7,032 bases of DNA, taken from positions 1-7,032 of the forward strand of contig CALBPW010000308.1 in NCBI GenBank assembly GCA_937899145.1, in the 5' to 3' direction. This document shows positions 1 to 6,335 of the stretch, in pieces. The notes under the pieces were generated by a model. That model did no database searches. It was given only the letters and a program-made list of their open reading frames with translations, and was not told where the DNA came from. Each line of letters opens with the position of its first letter. The first letter of the stretch is position 1. The translations under genes and the position numbers were made by a program. The DNA is from an uncultured Bacteroidota bacterium. Lineage in GTDB: Bacteria > Bacteroidota > Bacteroidia > Bacteroidales > SZUA-534.

Positions 1-1
1 C

Positions 2-43
2 AATCCCCAATCCCCAATCCCCAATCCCCAATCCCCAATCCCC
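2..43. repeat. Heptanucleotide tandem repeat, (AATCCCC)x6
   Basis: Six uninterrupted copies of AATCCCC follow one C at position 1 and end in a partial unit before ATTAAAA. The array touches the window edge, so the true copy number is unknown. The minus strand reads GGGGATT repeatedly: six runs of four G separated by three-base loops, a textbook G-quadruplex pattern. Seven is not a multiple of three, so a changed copy number would shift frame if the array were coding. All plus frames close within about 85 bases of the array. Similar CCCCAAT heptamers are known as short tandem repeats in filamentous cyanobacteria, but the rest of this window is Bacteroidota-like. Not CRISPR, since there are no spacers. 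Confidence 0.95.
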
Positions 44-329
44 ATTAAAATTTAATGAAAATATTTTATTAATAAAGCAATCAAAATGTATGTAATCTTC
101 ACTTTGAGTTGAAAAACTTAATATTAAATGGAAAATCTAGATTGATGAATGCTAATGAAAAAGAAAAAAAATATCAAAGATTTATGGACTAAATATTAAA
201 AAAAAAGTGATTAGCATTTTTATATCTGTTTATATTTATATGAAAATACTTTCATTTGACTAGTAATCCATATCTTTTTTCAATAATTCGAGAAAAATGA
301 AAAATGACTATTTGATTTTTATCTAAATT
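44..329. other. AT-rich stretch without a recognisable gene
   Basis: This segment is very poor in G+C (9 of 60 bases in the line 181-240). All frames are broken by frequent stops. It may include the decayed 3' end of the glycosyltransferase remnant to its right: the minus frame stays open for a further 25 codons after the stop at 330-332, to a TGA at 252-254, but I cannot match those codons to the family with confidence. I see no RNA gene, terminator or strong promoter here. Confidence 0.6.
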
Positions 330-916
330 CTATAAATAATCATTTTGATAATCGACATATTTTATGAACCCTTCATTTTCAAATATATTTTGTTCAGAAA
401 TTGTTTGATTTTTAATTAATTTTAGTATCTCAATTCCTCCTTCACATATAATTGCTTTATATCTTTTTGCATTTTCTTATAAAAGTTGTAAAGAAAAATT
501 ATTATAATATTTATCGTCTGAATCCAAGAAAGAAATAAATTTTCCTTTACTAATATTAATTCCTTTGTTTCTTGAAAATCCTGCTCCTTTGTTTTTTTGT
601 CAATAATAACGAATCTATCATCATATTTGGTAAAATTATATAGAATTGTTGAAGAATTATCGGTTGTACCATCATCAATACAAATTATTTCTATATTATT
701 TAAACTTTGATTTATAACTGAATTTAAGCACTCATCTAAAAAAATTCTTTTATTAAATATGGGAATAATGATATATATTTTTTTGATATTTAAAAAATAT
801 TTGAAAATATCATCTAAATAGTTATAAAAATAAATATGAGAGACAATATATTTATATAATAAAAATAATAAAAGAGATGGAAAAAAAAGATTTAGAAAAA
901 GGACGAAATAAATCAT
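330..916 (-). pseudogene. Decayed family 2 glycosyltransferase (GT-A fold)
   Basis: Seen: the minus-strand frame from the ATG at 914-916 encodes IYIIIPIFN (about residues 47-55), LDECLNSVINQSL and then ICIDDGTTDNS (DDG at 81-83), the nucleotide-sugar-binding start of a GT2 domain. After IIDKK the frame is wrong, but the +1 frame at once gives NKGAGFSRNKG, SKGKFISFLDSDD (DSDD encoded at 513-524) and AIICEGGIEILKL, the normal order for this family. The switch lies in a run of seven A on the coding strand (592-598); eight would restore the frame. The restored frame meets TAA at 477-479 and TAG at 330-332. Family knowledge: such enzymes transfer sugars in capsule, O-antigen or exopolysaccharide synthesis. 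The family signature starts near 787; a normal start may have been around residue 44 (now ATC before AAA AAA ATA), so the N-terminal 43 residues may be artefact. Inference: a non-functional relic of a surface-polysaccharide gene. Confidence 0.8.
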
Positions 917-1137
917 TATCTTTAGATATATTTAATAATAAAGAAGAATTTATTATATCTCTTAAAATAAGATTAAAATGTAGAGTAATTAGTGAATTTT
1001 TTCTTAAGAATTAGTTATATGTGACAATTGTTTTTGTATAATTTTGATTTTAATAATAATATTTTTTTTGATATTTGCAAAAACAAAATTATTTCTAGAT
1101 ATTTTTTATGGAATGAAAATATTTTTTGCTCCGCGCA
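917..1137. other. AT-rich stretch without a supported gene
   Basis: This continues the low-G+C island. A 45-codon plus-strand ORF (877-1014, starting MEKKDLEKGRNK) overlaps the 5' end of the glycosyltransferase remnant, and a 65-codon plus ORF starts at 1028. Neither resembles a known family, and both are within what AT-rich DNA gives by chance. Base composition changes sharply near 1130, where GC-richer sequence begins. Confidence 0.5.
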
Positions 1138-1194
1138 AAACTCCGGTTCTGATTGCAAAAATCATTTGAAACGAGCCGGTAATCCGGAGTTTTC
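1138..1194. terminator. Nested inverted repeat, possible bidirectional terminator
   Basis: AAAACTCCGG at 1138-1147 pairs perfectly with CCGGAGTTTT at 1185-1194. The 37-base interior contains a second small stem, TGATT (1151-1155) with AATCA (1161-1165) around GCAAA. A GC core flanked by an A-run on one side and a T-run on the other works as a hairpin plus T-tract in both directions, the shape of a bidirectional terminator. It lies 265 bases beyond the ispG stop and exactly at the composition boundary. The long interior makes it weaker than a classic terminator; it could instead be a relic of element insertion. Confidence 0.4.
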
Positions 1195-1288
1195 TGTCTT
1201 ATATTCAGCAATATGCAATCACTAATCAACCAATTGTGCCAATAAGTTTCAGCAGCTGGCGGTTGAATAATCCTGATGGTTTATCTCG

Positions 1289-1307
1289 GTAATAATCACA
1301 ATATTAC
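1289..1307. repeat. Short perfect inverted repeat downstream of ispG
   Basis: GTAATA (1289-1294) and TATTAC (1302-1307) flank the seven bases ATCACAA. The stem has only one G-C pair, so it is weak as RNA. It overlaps the end of one of the small minus-strand open frames downstream of ispG (TGA at 1296-1298). It may be chance or a protein-binding palindrome. Confidence 0.25.
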
Positions 1308-1345
1308 TTGCGCCAATTTGTATTTTCCGTATTGTTTGTACGGTT

Positions 1346-1462
1346 TTAAGAGTTGTTGTTTTGATTTTTTCTCAGCAAGAAAGGCGGATGCAGTACAGCC
1401 ACAAGTTTTTGACATTTCTGTTCTTCCAAAATCTTCCGCAATCTGTTTTGTGGCATTTTCAT
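1346..1462 (-). CDS. Possible small ORF overlapping the ispG stop (38 aa)
   Basis: The ATG at 1460-1462 overlaps the ispG TGA as ATGA, the usual geometry of translational coupling. The frame gives MKMPQNRLRKILEEQ near the N-terminus, a central LVAVLHPPFLL and a basic, Asn-rich end, stopping at TAA 1346-1348. I recognise no family. A competing minus frame is open over the same DNA: M-S-K-T-C-G-C at its ATG (1413-1415), 39 residues to TGA at 1296-1298, and it also stays open upstream into the ispG end. Two plausible frames over one stretch means at most one is real, and both may be chance. Included because of the start/stop overlap only. Confidence 0.2.
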   Translation of the reverse strand: MKMPQNRLRKILEEQKCQKLVAVLHPPFLLRKNQNNNS

Positions 1463-3351
1463 CTCGACTCCTCAATCATTTTCAGAAGTTCCATTGGCGC
1501 AACTGCCTCATCTACACCGCGTTTGACAAGTGTTTTGCCTTTGTAGAGGTTTACTTTGCCCCGTCCAGCACCTACATATCCGTAATCTGCATCAGCCATC
1601 TCGCCCGGACCGTTGACAATGCAGCCCATTACGGCAATTTTCAAGCCTGATAGGTGCGCTGTTACTTTTTTAACTTCGGCCAATCCCTTTTCAATGTTGT
1701 AGAGGGTGCGTCCGCACGATGGGCAGGCTATGTACTCGGTGCGGGTGTATCGGGCGCGTGCGGCTTGCAGAATGGTGAAGGCTGTTTCTGAGATTTTGTT
1801 TGTCGGAACGTTAGTAAAATTACTGAGCCACAATCCGTTAGCTAATCCGTCGATAAAAAATATTCCATTATCGGCGGCAGCCTTAAGCTGAAATTTTGCC
1901 AAATCGGGTTCTTTATAGATGCTGCTGACAACAACAGGCAGATTAACCCCATTTGCAATCAGTGTGTTAAACATTGCACGCTGCTCAGCGGCTTGGTTTA
2001 CACACATCGAGCAAAGTATCAGCACCACTGTTTTGTCGGCTTTTAGTTTCTCCATCGCCTCGGTTGTCAAACTATCAAGGCTGACCATTACCCAATTGCG
2101 TTTGTCTGATTTGTATTTTGCTGACAGATAAGTGTCTAATCCGTAAAGAGGCTCGTAATTGCTGTCTTTAATCCATGCTTTGTAGTCGATAAGAAGCGAA
2201 ATGTTATCTGTTTTAAAATCAGGCAAATCGATATTTGGAGAGCCAAAATACAGCACGTCGGGCGATTGCCGGCTTCCGCTTATGGTCATTGTCGCCTTGT
2301 CGAAACTTATGTTGAGCGATTTGAGCGTTTCCATCGAAAGGTCGGGTAAATCGCAGATTACCAATGGTTTCTTATTGTCGAACGATGGGTTGAGACTTGT
2401 GTCACGCTTGTTGAAACCGAACGGATTGAGCACTACTGGCTCGTTGTATTTGATTTTCACGTTCTTGTCGCTGCTTGCGAAGTAATTGGCAAGCAGTTGC
2501 GCGGGTGCGATTTCAGAGGCGGGGCTGCCGGTGAGCGATACGCGGATGGTGTCGCCAATGCCGTCGGTCAGCAGTGTGCCAATGCCAACCGCCGATTTGA
2601 TGACGCCCTCTTCGCCCGTTCCGGCTTCGGTAACGCCCAGATGCACAGGGAAGTTCATCTGCTCGGCGGTCATCTGCTTTGCAAGCAAGCGGTAAGCCTG
2701 CACCATCACCACCGTGTTGCTCGATTTGAGCGAGACGGCAACATCTTGAAAATCATATTTTTGGCAGATGCGCAAAAATTCCATTGTTGCTTCAACCATA
2801 CCGGCTGGCGTATCGCCATAGCGTGACATTATGCGGTCGGATAGTGAGCCGTGGTTGGTGCCAATGCGCAGTGCTGTGCCGTGTTCTTTGCAGATATTCA
2901 GCAATTTAAGTAGCCGGTTGTCGAGTTTTTCGAGTTCGGTTTGATATTCCTCGTCGGTAAATTCAAGTTTTGTGAAAGTTGCGCGTTTTTCGAGATAGTT
3001 TCCGGGGTTAATCCGCACTTTATCAACATATTGCGCGGCAATGTCGGCTAAGTTTGGATTGAAGTGGACATCGGCAACAATTGGCTGTGTATAACCTTTA
3101 GCCACAAGTTGTTGCTTAATATCGTTCAGCGCATAGGCGTCTTTTACGTCAACAACCGTAAACCGCACCAATTCCGCTCCAGCGTCAAAAATTTCAATTG
3201 CTTGCGCCACCGATGCCGCTACATCATGCGTTGGCGTGTTTGCCATCGATTGTATGCGAATGGGATTTGTGCCTCCCATCTGCAATTTTCCAATCGTAAT
3301 TTGGTGAGTTTCAAAACGTTTGTTGGTAAACGACAGATTTATTATGTCCAT
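1459..3351 (-). CDS. ispG: (E)-4-hydroxy-3-methylbut-2-enyl-diphosphate synthase, long form
   Basis: IspG (GcpE) reductively opens the ring of 2-C-methyl-D-erythritol 2,4-cyclodiphosphate to HMBPP, the penultimate step of the cytoplasmic MEP isoprenoid pathway, using electrons from ferredoxin or flavodoxin. Residues 1 to about 280 form the TIM-barrel substrate domain, with GGTNPIRIQSMANT (26-39), VADVHFNP (92-99), KVRINPGN (111-118) and HLGVTEAG (237-244). Residues about 295-515 are the extra central domain typical of Bacteroidota, Chlamydia and plant enzymes; at 630 residues the protein is far longer than the roughly 370-residue two-domain E. coli type. Residues about 520-630 are the iron-sulfur domain: CPSCGR gives C543 and C546, and GCIVNGPGE gives C577 and E584, matching the three-Cys-plus-Glu [4Fe-4S] ligand set. 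All key residues are present, so it should be active. The start MDIINLSFTNKR fits the family and lies about 95 bases below a good -7 box. It is the only gene in its direction here; upstream genes are divergent. Confidence 0.97.
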   Translation of the reverse strand: MDIINLSFTNKRFETHQITIGKLQMGGTNPIRIQSMANTPTHDVAASVAQAIEIFDAGAELVRFTVVDVKDAYALNDIKQQLVAKGYTQPIVADVHFNPNLADIAAQYVDKVRINPGNYLEKRATFTKLEFTDEEYQTELEKLDNRLLKLLNICKEHGTALRIGTNHGSLSDRIMSRYGDTPAGMVEATMEFLRICQKYDFQDVAVSLKSSNTVVMVQAYRLLAKQMTAEQMNFPVHLGVTEAGTGEEGVIKSAVGIGTLLTDGIGDTIRVSLTGSPASEIAPAQLLANYFASSDKNVKIKYNEPVVLNPFGFNKRDTSLNPSFDNKKPLVICDLPDLSMETLKSLNISFDKATMTISGSRQSPDVLYFGSPNIDLPDFKTDNISLLIDYKAWIKDSNYEPLYGLDTYLSAKYKSDKRNWVMVSLDSLTTEAMEKLKADKTVVLILCSMCVNQAAEQRAMFNTLIANGVNLPVVVSSIYKEPDLAKFQLKAAADNGIFFIDGLANGLWLSNFTNVPTNKISETAFTILQAARARYTRTEYIACPSCGRTLYNIEKGLAEVKKVTAHLSGLKIAVMGCIVNGPGEMADADYGYVGAGRGKVNLYKGKTLVKRGVDEAVAPMELLKMIEESR

Positions 3352-3446
3352 TGTTTAATCGGTATATTGTTTAATTGACTGTGGCTAAGCCAGATACACT
3401 TATCGTTACTTGCCGTTTGCAAATTATTAGTTTTACATTTATTGTG

Positions 3447-3454
3447 CAAAGTTA
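3447..3454 (-). promoter_or_regulatory. Bacteroidota-type -7 box upstream of ispG
   Basis: The minus strand reads TAACTTTG here, an exact match to the Bacteroidota -7 octamer TAnnTTTG, followed by CACAATAAATG. The -33 element (TTTG) is not well matched at the usual spacing of about 19-20 bases. Transcription would start near 3440, leaving a leader of about 90 bases before the ATG at 3349-3351. No Shine-Dalgarno motif precedes the start, normal for this phylum. Confidence 0.6.
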
Positions 3455-3693
3455 CAGAATTTACCACAATGGCATTTAAACATCATTCAAACATAAAGTT
3501 CTTTTTTGTTGTTAGCGTGTGATTTTCTGTGGTTTCCTCCCTCCCTAAGTAGTCTCACTGCTTGGCACAAGCGAGGCGGCAACACGGATTGGGCTGCACA
3601 CGGTTTGCGGAAAAGTTGAATTAGAAGCACCTACCGATGCTCCAAAACATCACACCTGTAAAATATTATATAACAGAACAATAGATGTTATGC

Positions 3694-3701
3694 TAAATTT
3701 G
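3694..3701 (+). promoter_or_regulatory. Candidate -7 box for the barrel gene (distal)
   Basis: TAAATTTG matches TAnnTTTG exactly, but no TTTG-like -33 element sits about 19-20 bases upstream, and such octamers arise easily in AT-rich DNA. If used, the leader would be about 140 bases long and would carry the A9 and T13 tracts in the transcript. Confidence 0.3.
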
Positions 3702-3735
3702 ATTCAAAAAAAAACTGCGGAAAATTTGCTTTCTA

Positions 3736-3748
3736 TTTTTTTTTTTTT
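3736..3748. repeat. T13 homopolymer tract upstream of the barrel gene
   Basis: Thirteen consecutive T lie 102 bases before the barrel-gene ATG. A run of nine A (3706-3714) lies 21 bases upstream and could pair with it. Tracts of this length slip readily in replication. Depending on which promoter is used, it sits in the 5' leader or upstream of the core promoter. Confidence 0.9.
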
Positions 3749-3798
3749 GGTTTGCACAATTAACATCAGATTAGTATTATGCAATATCTGTTACAGCA

Positions 3799-3806
3799 TA
3801 ATCTTG
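3799..3806 (+). promoter_or_regulatory. Candidate -7 box for the barrel gene (proximal)
   Basis: TAATCTTG differs from TAnnTTTG at one position. It would give a leader of roughly 40 bases, a more usual length than the distal candidate. No clear -33 element is seen. Confidence 0.25.
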
Positions 3807-3850
3807 CACTATTATTGTTTAATGTAAATAAACTCAACCTTGTCTGAATA

Positions 3851-6181
3851 ATGAAAAAACTACATTTAACGTTCATAATATTGTTAATGTCGATTTGTGT
3901 CAAATCGCAGTCAATCAGTGGAACAATAACCGACAGCAGCAAAGAGCCGGTTCCTATGGCAGTTGTTATTTTACAAACAGCTGATTCGGTTTTTGTTGAT
4001 GTTGTAACTACCGATAGCTCAGGAAGTTATCTTTTTGATAAATCTGTTAAAGACGGACGCCTGCTTGTTCAGCATTTAGCGTATCAAACAAAAATCGTAA
4101 CTTTCAGTAATTCAGATTATTCGCCATGCAAAAATATTGTCCTTACCGACAAAACAACTGAGCTAAGAGCCATTGATGTGGTGGCTTATGCGCCAGTGGT
4201 TACTGTCAAGCAAGGCGGCAGTCTGGTCTATAATGTGGCTAAAGCAAAGGAGCAAAAGACAGTGTCATCGGCTTTCGATTTGTTGAAAGAGATTCCGGGT
4301 GTGAAGCTGTCGGGCAGCAATGTCAGCCTGATAGGAGCTTCAAACCTGACGCTTATTGTTGATGGTAAGGCATCGCTGATGTCGAACGAACAAGTGGCCG
4401 AGATGCTGAAATCGATGTCGGCAAACGATGTGCGGAATATTGAAGTGATGTATCGTGCTCCTGCAAAATACGGTGTACACGGGGCGGTTATCAATATTGT
4501 GAAAGACAAAACAAAAAAAGGCGGCAGTCCTTGGGCTATGGAACTTGCTCCTAATTTTGAACAGGAATTTTATTCGAGCTACGGCGGCCGTCTGAACACT
4601 TCATTTAAAGGAGACAAACTCTATCTTGATTTTTTGGCGAGTGGTCGGGATTCTAAATATCACACAGCTTCATTCGAAGAAACAAGATTCTATATTGATT
4701 CATGGTTGCAACCTTCTGTGGAATTTGGTCAGCATTCTTTGGGTAAAGTGGAGCTTGATAATGGCAAATTTCGGTTGGCTGCCGATTATGCCTTTTCTGA
4801 TAAAAATGAACTCTCAATGTACTATTATGTTAAATACGATAAATATAAAATCTATAAAACTGTTGGTTATGGCTACGGCTCGGTTATTAATGATGATAAG
4901 AATGAAATCTTGCAAAATGCAAATCTAAAATGGGAGTTGTACGATTTTGAGTTTACGGCAGACTATTTATCATACTCCGATGATGATGAGCAATTATACA
5001 AAGGATATAATGACTATAATTTGACGTTGGATTATGTTAACAAATCGGGACAAGACATTAATCAAGGAAAAGTTAATTTAAACTACAACAGAGAGATTTC
5101 AGACAAGTGCACATTGACTGCTGGCATGAATGGGACATTGGTGCGTTCAAAAACTAAAATTGATTATCTTTTTAATGATGATAATGGTAATTATCAGCCC
5201 AATAACGATAGTATCCAACGAAACCAGCAAGACGAGCAACGGGGTGGTTTCTACATCGAAACATCGAGTACATTGCGCGATAGCATCGAGCTAAGTCTGA
5301 CGATAGAAACCGAATATTTCAATTCAGATTATGATAATAATGGCATCAAAACTAACCTATGGCGCGAATGGAATTTATTTCCGAGTTTGTCGGTAACGTG
5401 GCCTATCAGGCGCAGTCTGTTTCAGTTGTCGCTATCAACCAACAAGCGCTATCCAGCGTATTGGGTGGTGAATCCGCAATCTAAACAACAGACTTCGTAT
5501 TCTTATATTATTGGAAATCCGCAGCTTAAACCCGAAACACGCTACGATGCCAATATTGCTTATATTCTGCGAAAACGCTATTTGTTTTCAGCGTTCTGCT
5601 CGTATCGCAACAAATATTTCTGCCAACTTCCGTATGTAGATGCTGCAAACGAGATGGTGATTTTTCAGTTCACCAATTTCAACAAATATATTCAGTCAGG
5701 AATTGGGGCCGAAGTGCCTGTAACAGTCGGCTTTTGGAATGTGGAGTTTTCTGCCAATTTGATCAATCAATATTACAAGCACAGTAATTTTCATGGTAAT
5801 TCGTTCAGTCGCAGCAAGTTATGTTACGCTTTGTCAGCCAATAACACATTCAGAGTCTCAAAATCGAAGCCCGATTTATCGTTAACAATGCTTGTGGGTT
5901 ATGTATCGAAATGTATTCAAGGCACAACTGATTTGAACGACAAATGGGATTTTGATTTAGGGCTGCGTTGGGCAATCCGACAGAATTTGGTTCTAACCCT
6001 TAGTTGGACTGATATTCTTGAAAAATCGACACCATGGCCAATGGTAACAAAATTCGGTGAGCAATACGATTATTACAAACAAAAAGAGTACAACAACTTT
6101 GATGCCACGCTTGTATGGCGTATAAACGGGTTTAAACCACAGAAAACAAGGACAATAAACACTTCAAGAATTGAAAGGTGA
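3851..6181 (+). CDS. Outer-membrane beta-barrel protein, TonB-receptor-like, with CarboxypepD-like N-terminal domain
   Basis: A 776-residue outer-membrane protein. Residues 1-20 are a Sec signal peptide (MKKLHLTFIILLMSICVKSQ); the Cys at 16 lacks a good lipobox, so a lipoprotein is unlikely. Residues about 21-105 form a carboxypeptidase-D regulatory-like beta-sandwich, starting SISGTITDSSKEPVPMAVV. Residues about 120-220 resemble a plug domain: AFDLLKEIPGV (141-151), LIVDGK (168-173) and IEVMYRAPAKYGVHGAVINI (197-216). The rest is aromatic-rich amphipathic strands typical of the OMP_b-brl_3 group. The end, RINGFKPQKTRTINTSRIER, follows the last strand and looks like the usual tail of this Bacteroidales group rather than a terminal aromatic. 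Whether it truly uses TonB, and what it carries, cannot be told: no SusD-like lipoprotein, sigma/anti-sigma pair or enzyme is adjacent. The ATG follows AT-rich sequence without a Shine-Dalgarno motif, normal for the phylum. Confidence 0.88.
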   Translation: MKKLHLTFIILLMSICVKSQSISGTITDSSKEPVPMAVVILQTADSVFVDVVTTDSSGSYLFDKSVKDGRLLVQHLAYQTKIVTFSNSDYSPCKNIVLTDKTTELRAIDVVAYAPVVTVKQGGSLVYNVAKAKEQKTVSSAFDLLKEIPGVKLSGSNVSLIGASNLTLIVDGKASLMSNEQVAEMLKSMSANDVRNIEVMYRAPAKYGVHGAVINIVKDKTKKGGSPWAMELAPNFEQEFYSSYGGRLNTSFKGDKLYLDFLASGRDSKYHTASFEETRFYIDSWLQPSVEFGQHSLGKVELDNGKFRLAADYAFSDKNELSMYYYVKYDKYKIYKTVGYGYGSVINDDKNEILQNANLKWELYDFEFTADYLSYSDDDEQLYKGYNDYNLTLDYVNKSGQDINQGKVNLNYNREISDKCTLTAGMNGTLVRSKTKIDYLFNDDNGNYQPNNDSIQRNQQDEQRGGFYIETSSTLRDSIELSLTIETEYFNSDYDNNGIKTNLWREWNLFPSLSVTWPIRRSLFQLSLSTNKRYPAYWVVNPQSKQQTSYSYIIGNPQLKPETRYDANIAYILRKRYLFSAFCSYRNKYFCQLPYVDAANEMVIFQFTNFNKYIQSGIGAEVPVTVGFWNVEFSANLINQYYKHSNFHGNSFSRSKLCYALSANNTFRVSKSKPDLSLTMLVGYVSKCIQGTTDLNDKWDFDLGLRWAIRQNLVLTLSWTDILEKSTPWPMVTKFGEQYDYYKQKEYNNFDATLVWRINGFKPQKTRTINTSRIER

Positions 6182-6303
6182 AAGTTGGATTTTTCTGGGG
6201 ATAAAGCCTCACAGCCCTTTGCCAACGTGCATTGTATCGCCATTTATAAAGTTTTCATTGTCAATTACTTTTTTAAGGTATATGGCAAAATAGTTTGTTT
6301 TCT
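6182..6303. other. Short spacer with possible weak hairpin
   Basis: GTTGG (6184-6188) can pair with CCAAC (6223-6227), enclosing GGGG (6198-6201) and CCC (6216-6218). There is no T-run after the stem, so it is a poor terminator candidate for the barrel gene. The remainder is AT-rich DNA leading into the next promoter. Confidence 0.3.
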
Positions 6304-6311
6304 TATCTTTG
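6304..6311 (+). promoter_or_regulatory. Bacteroidota-type -7 box upstream of the AAA-ATPase gene
   Basis: TATCTTTG matches TAnnTTTG exactly and lies 24 bases before the ATG at 6336, giving a leader of about 18 bases. The -33 element is not a clear TTTG at usual spacing. The box suggests the ATPase gene has its own promoter rather than depending on the barrel gene. Confidence 0.55.
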
Positions 6312-6335
6312 GGCAATCAAACATCGATTAAGACA

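Larger units (their letters stand above)
3455..3850. other. Divergent intergenic spacer between ispG and the barrel gene
   Basis: About 400 bases with no recognised gene. Positions about 3535-3660 are clearly richer in G+C than the flanks and start with the pyrimidine run CCTCCCTCCC (3536-3545). They hold a small perfect hairpin, GCTTG-GCA-CAAGC (3560-3572). Both strands are open across this block: plus from 3549 to TAA at 3825-3827 without an early ATG, and minus from a GTG at 3628-3630 to TGA at 3487-3489 (47 codons). Twelve of thirteen bases of TGCGGAAAAGTTG (3606-3618) recur at 3716-3728. An A9 tract (3706-3714) and a T13 tract (3736-3748) lie closer to the barrel gene. The block may be a remnant or copy of a dispersed repeat. 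Confidence 0.5.

Noticed and set aside
1..46. CRISPR array or eukaryotic telomere at the window start
   Set aside because: Units are seven bases with no spacers, so not CRISPR. The neighbouring genes are bacterial, so the telomere-like look is superficial.
44..190. Plus-strand frame ending K-Y-Q-R-F-M-D before a TAA near 196
   Set aside because: It is only about 40 codons in very AT-rich DNA, with no start signal or family match.
877..1014. 45-codon plus ORF starting MEKKDLEKGRNK
   Set aside because: It overlaps the glycosyltransferase remnant on the other strand, lies in AT-rich DNA and resembles no family; chance is sufficient.
1028..1225. 65-codon plus ORF crossing the composition boundary
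   Set aside because: Its codons run through the inverted repeat at 1138-1194, composition changes midway, and there is no recognisable domain.
1276..3378. Several plus-strand ORFs of 61-124 codons opposite ispG
   Set aside because: They are antisense shadows of the strongly conserved ispG frame and match no family.
3352..3446. Riboswitch or attenuator in the ispG leader
   Set aside because: The 90-base leader shows no convincing stem pairs or known riboswitch core.
4228..4928. A minus ORF (4228-4509) and a plus +1-frame ORF (4626-4928) inside the barrel gene
   Set aside because: Both overlap the well-supported barrel CDS and have no family features.
6182..6260. Rho-independent terminator after the barrel gene
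   Set aside because: The possible stem GTTGG/CCAAC is short, the interior long, and no T-run follows.
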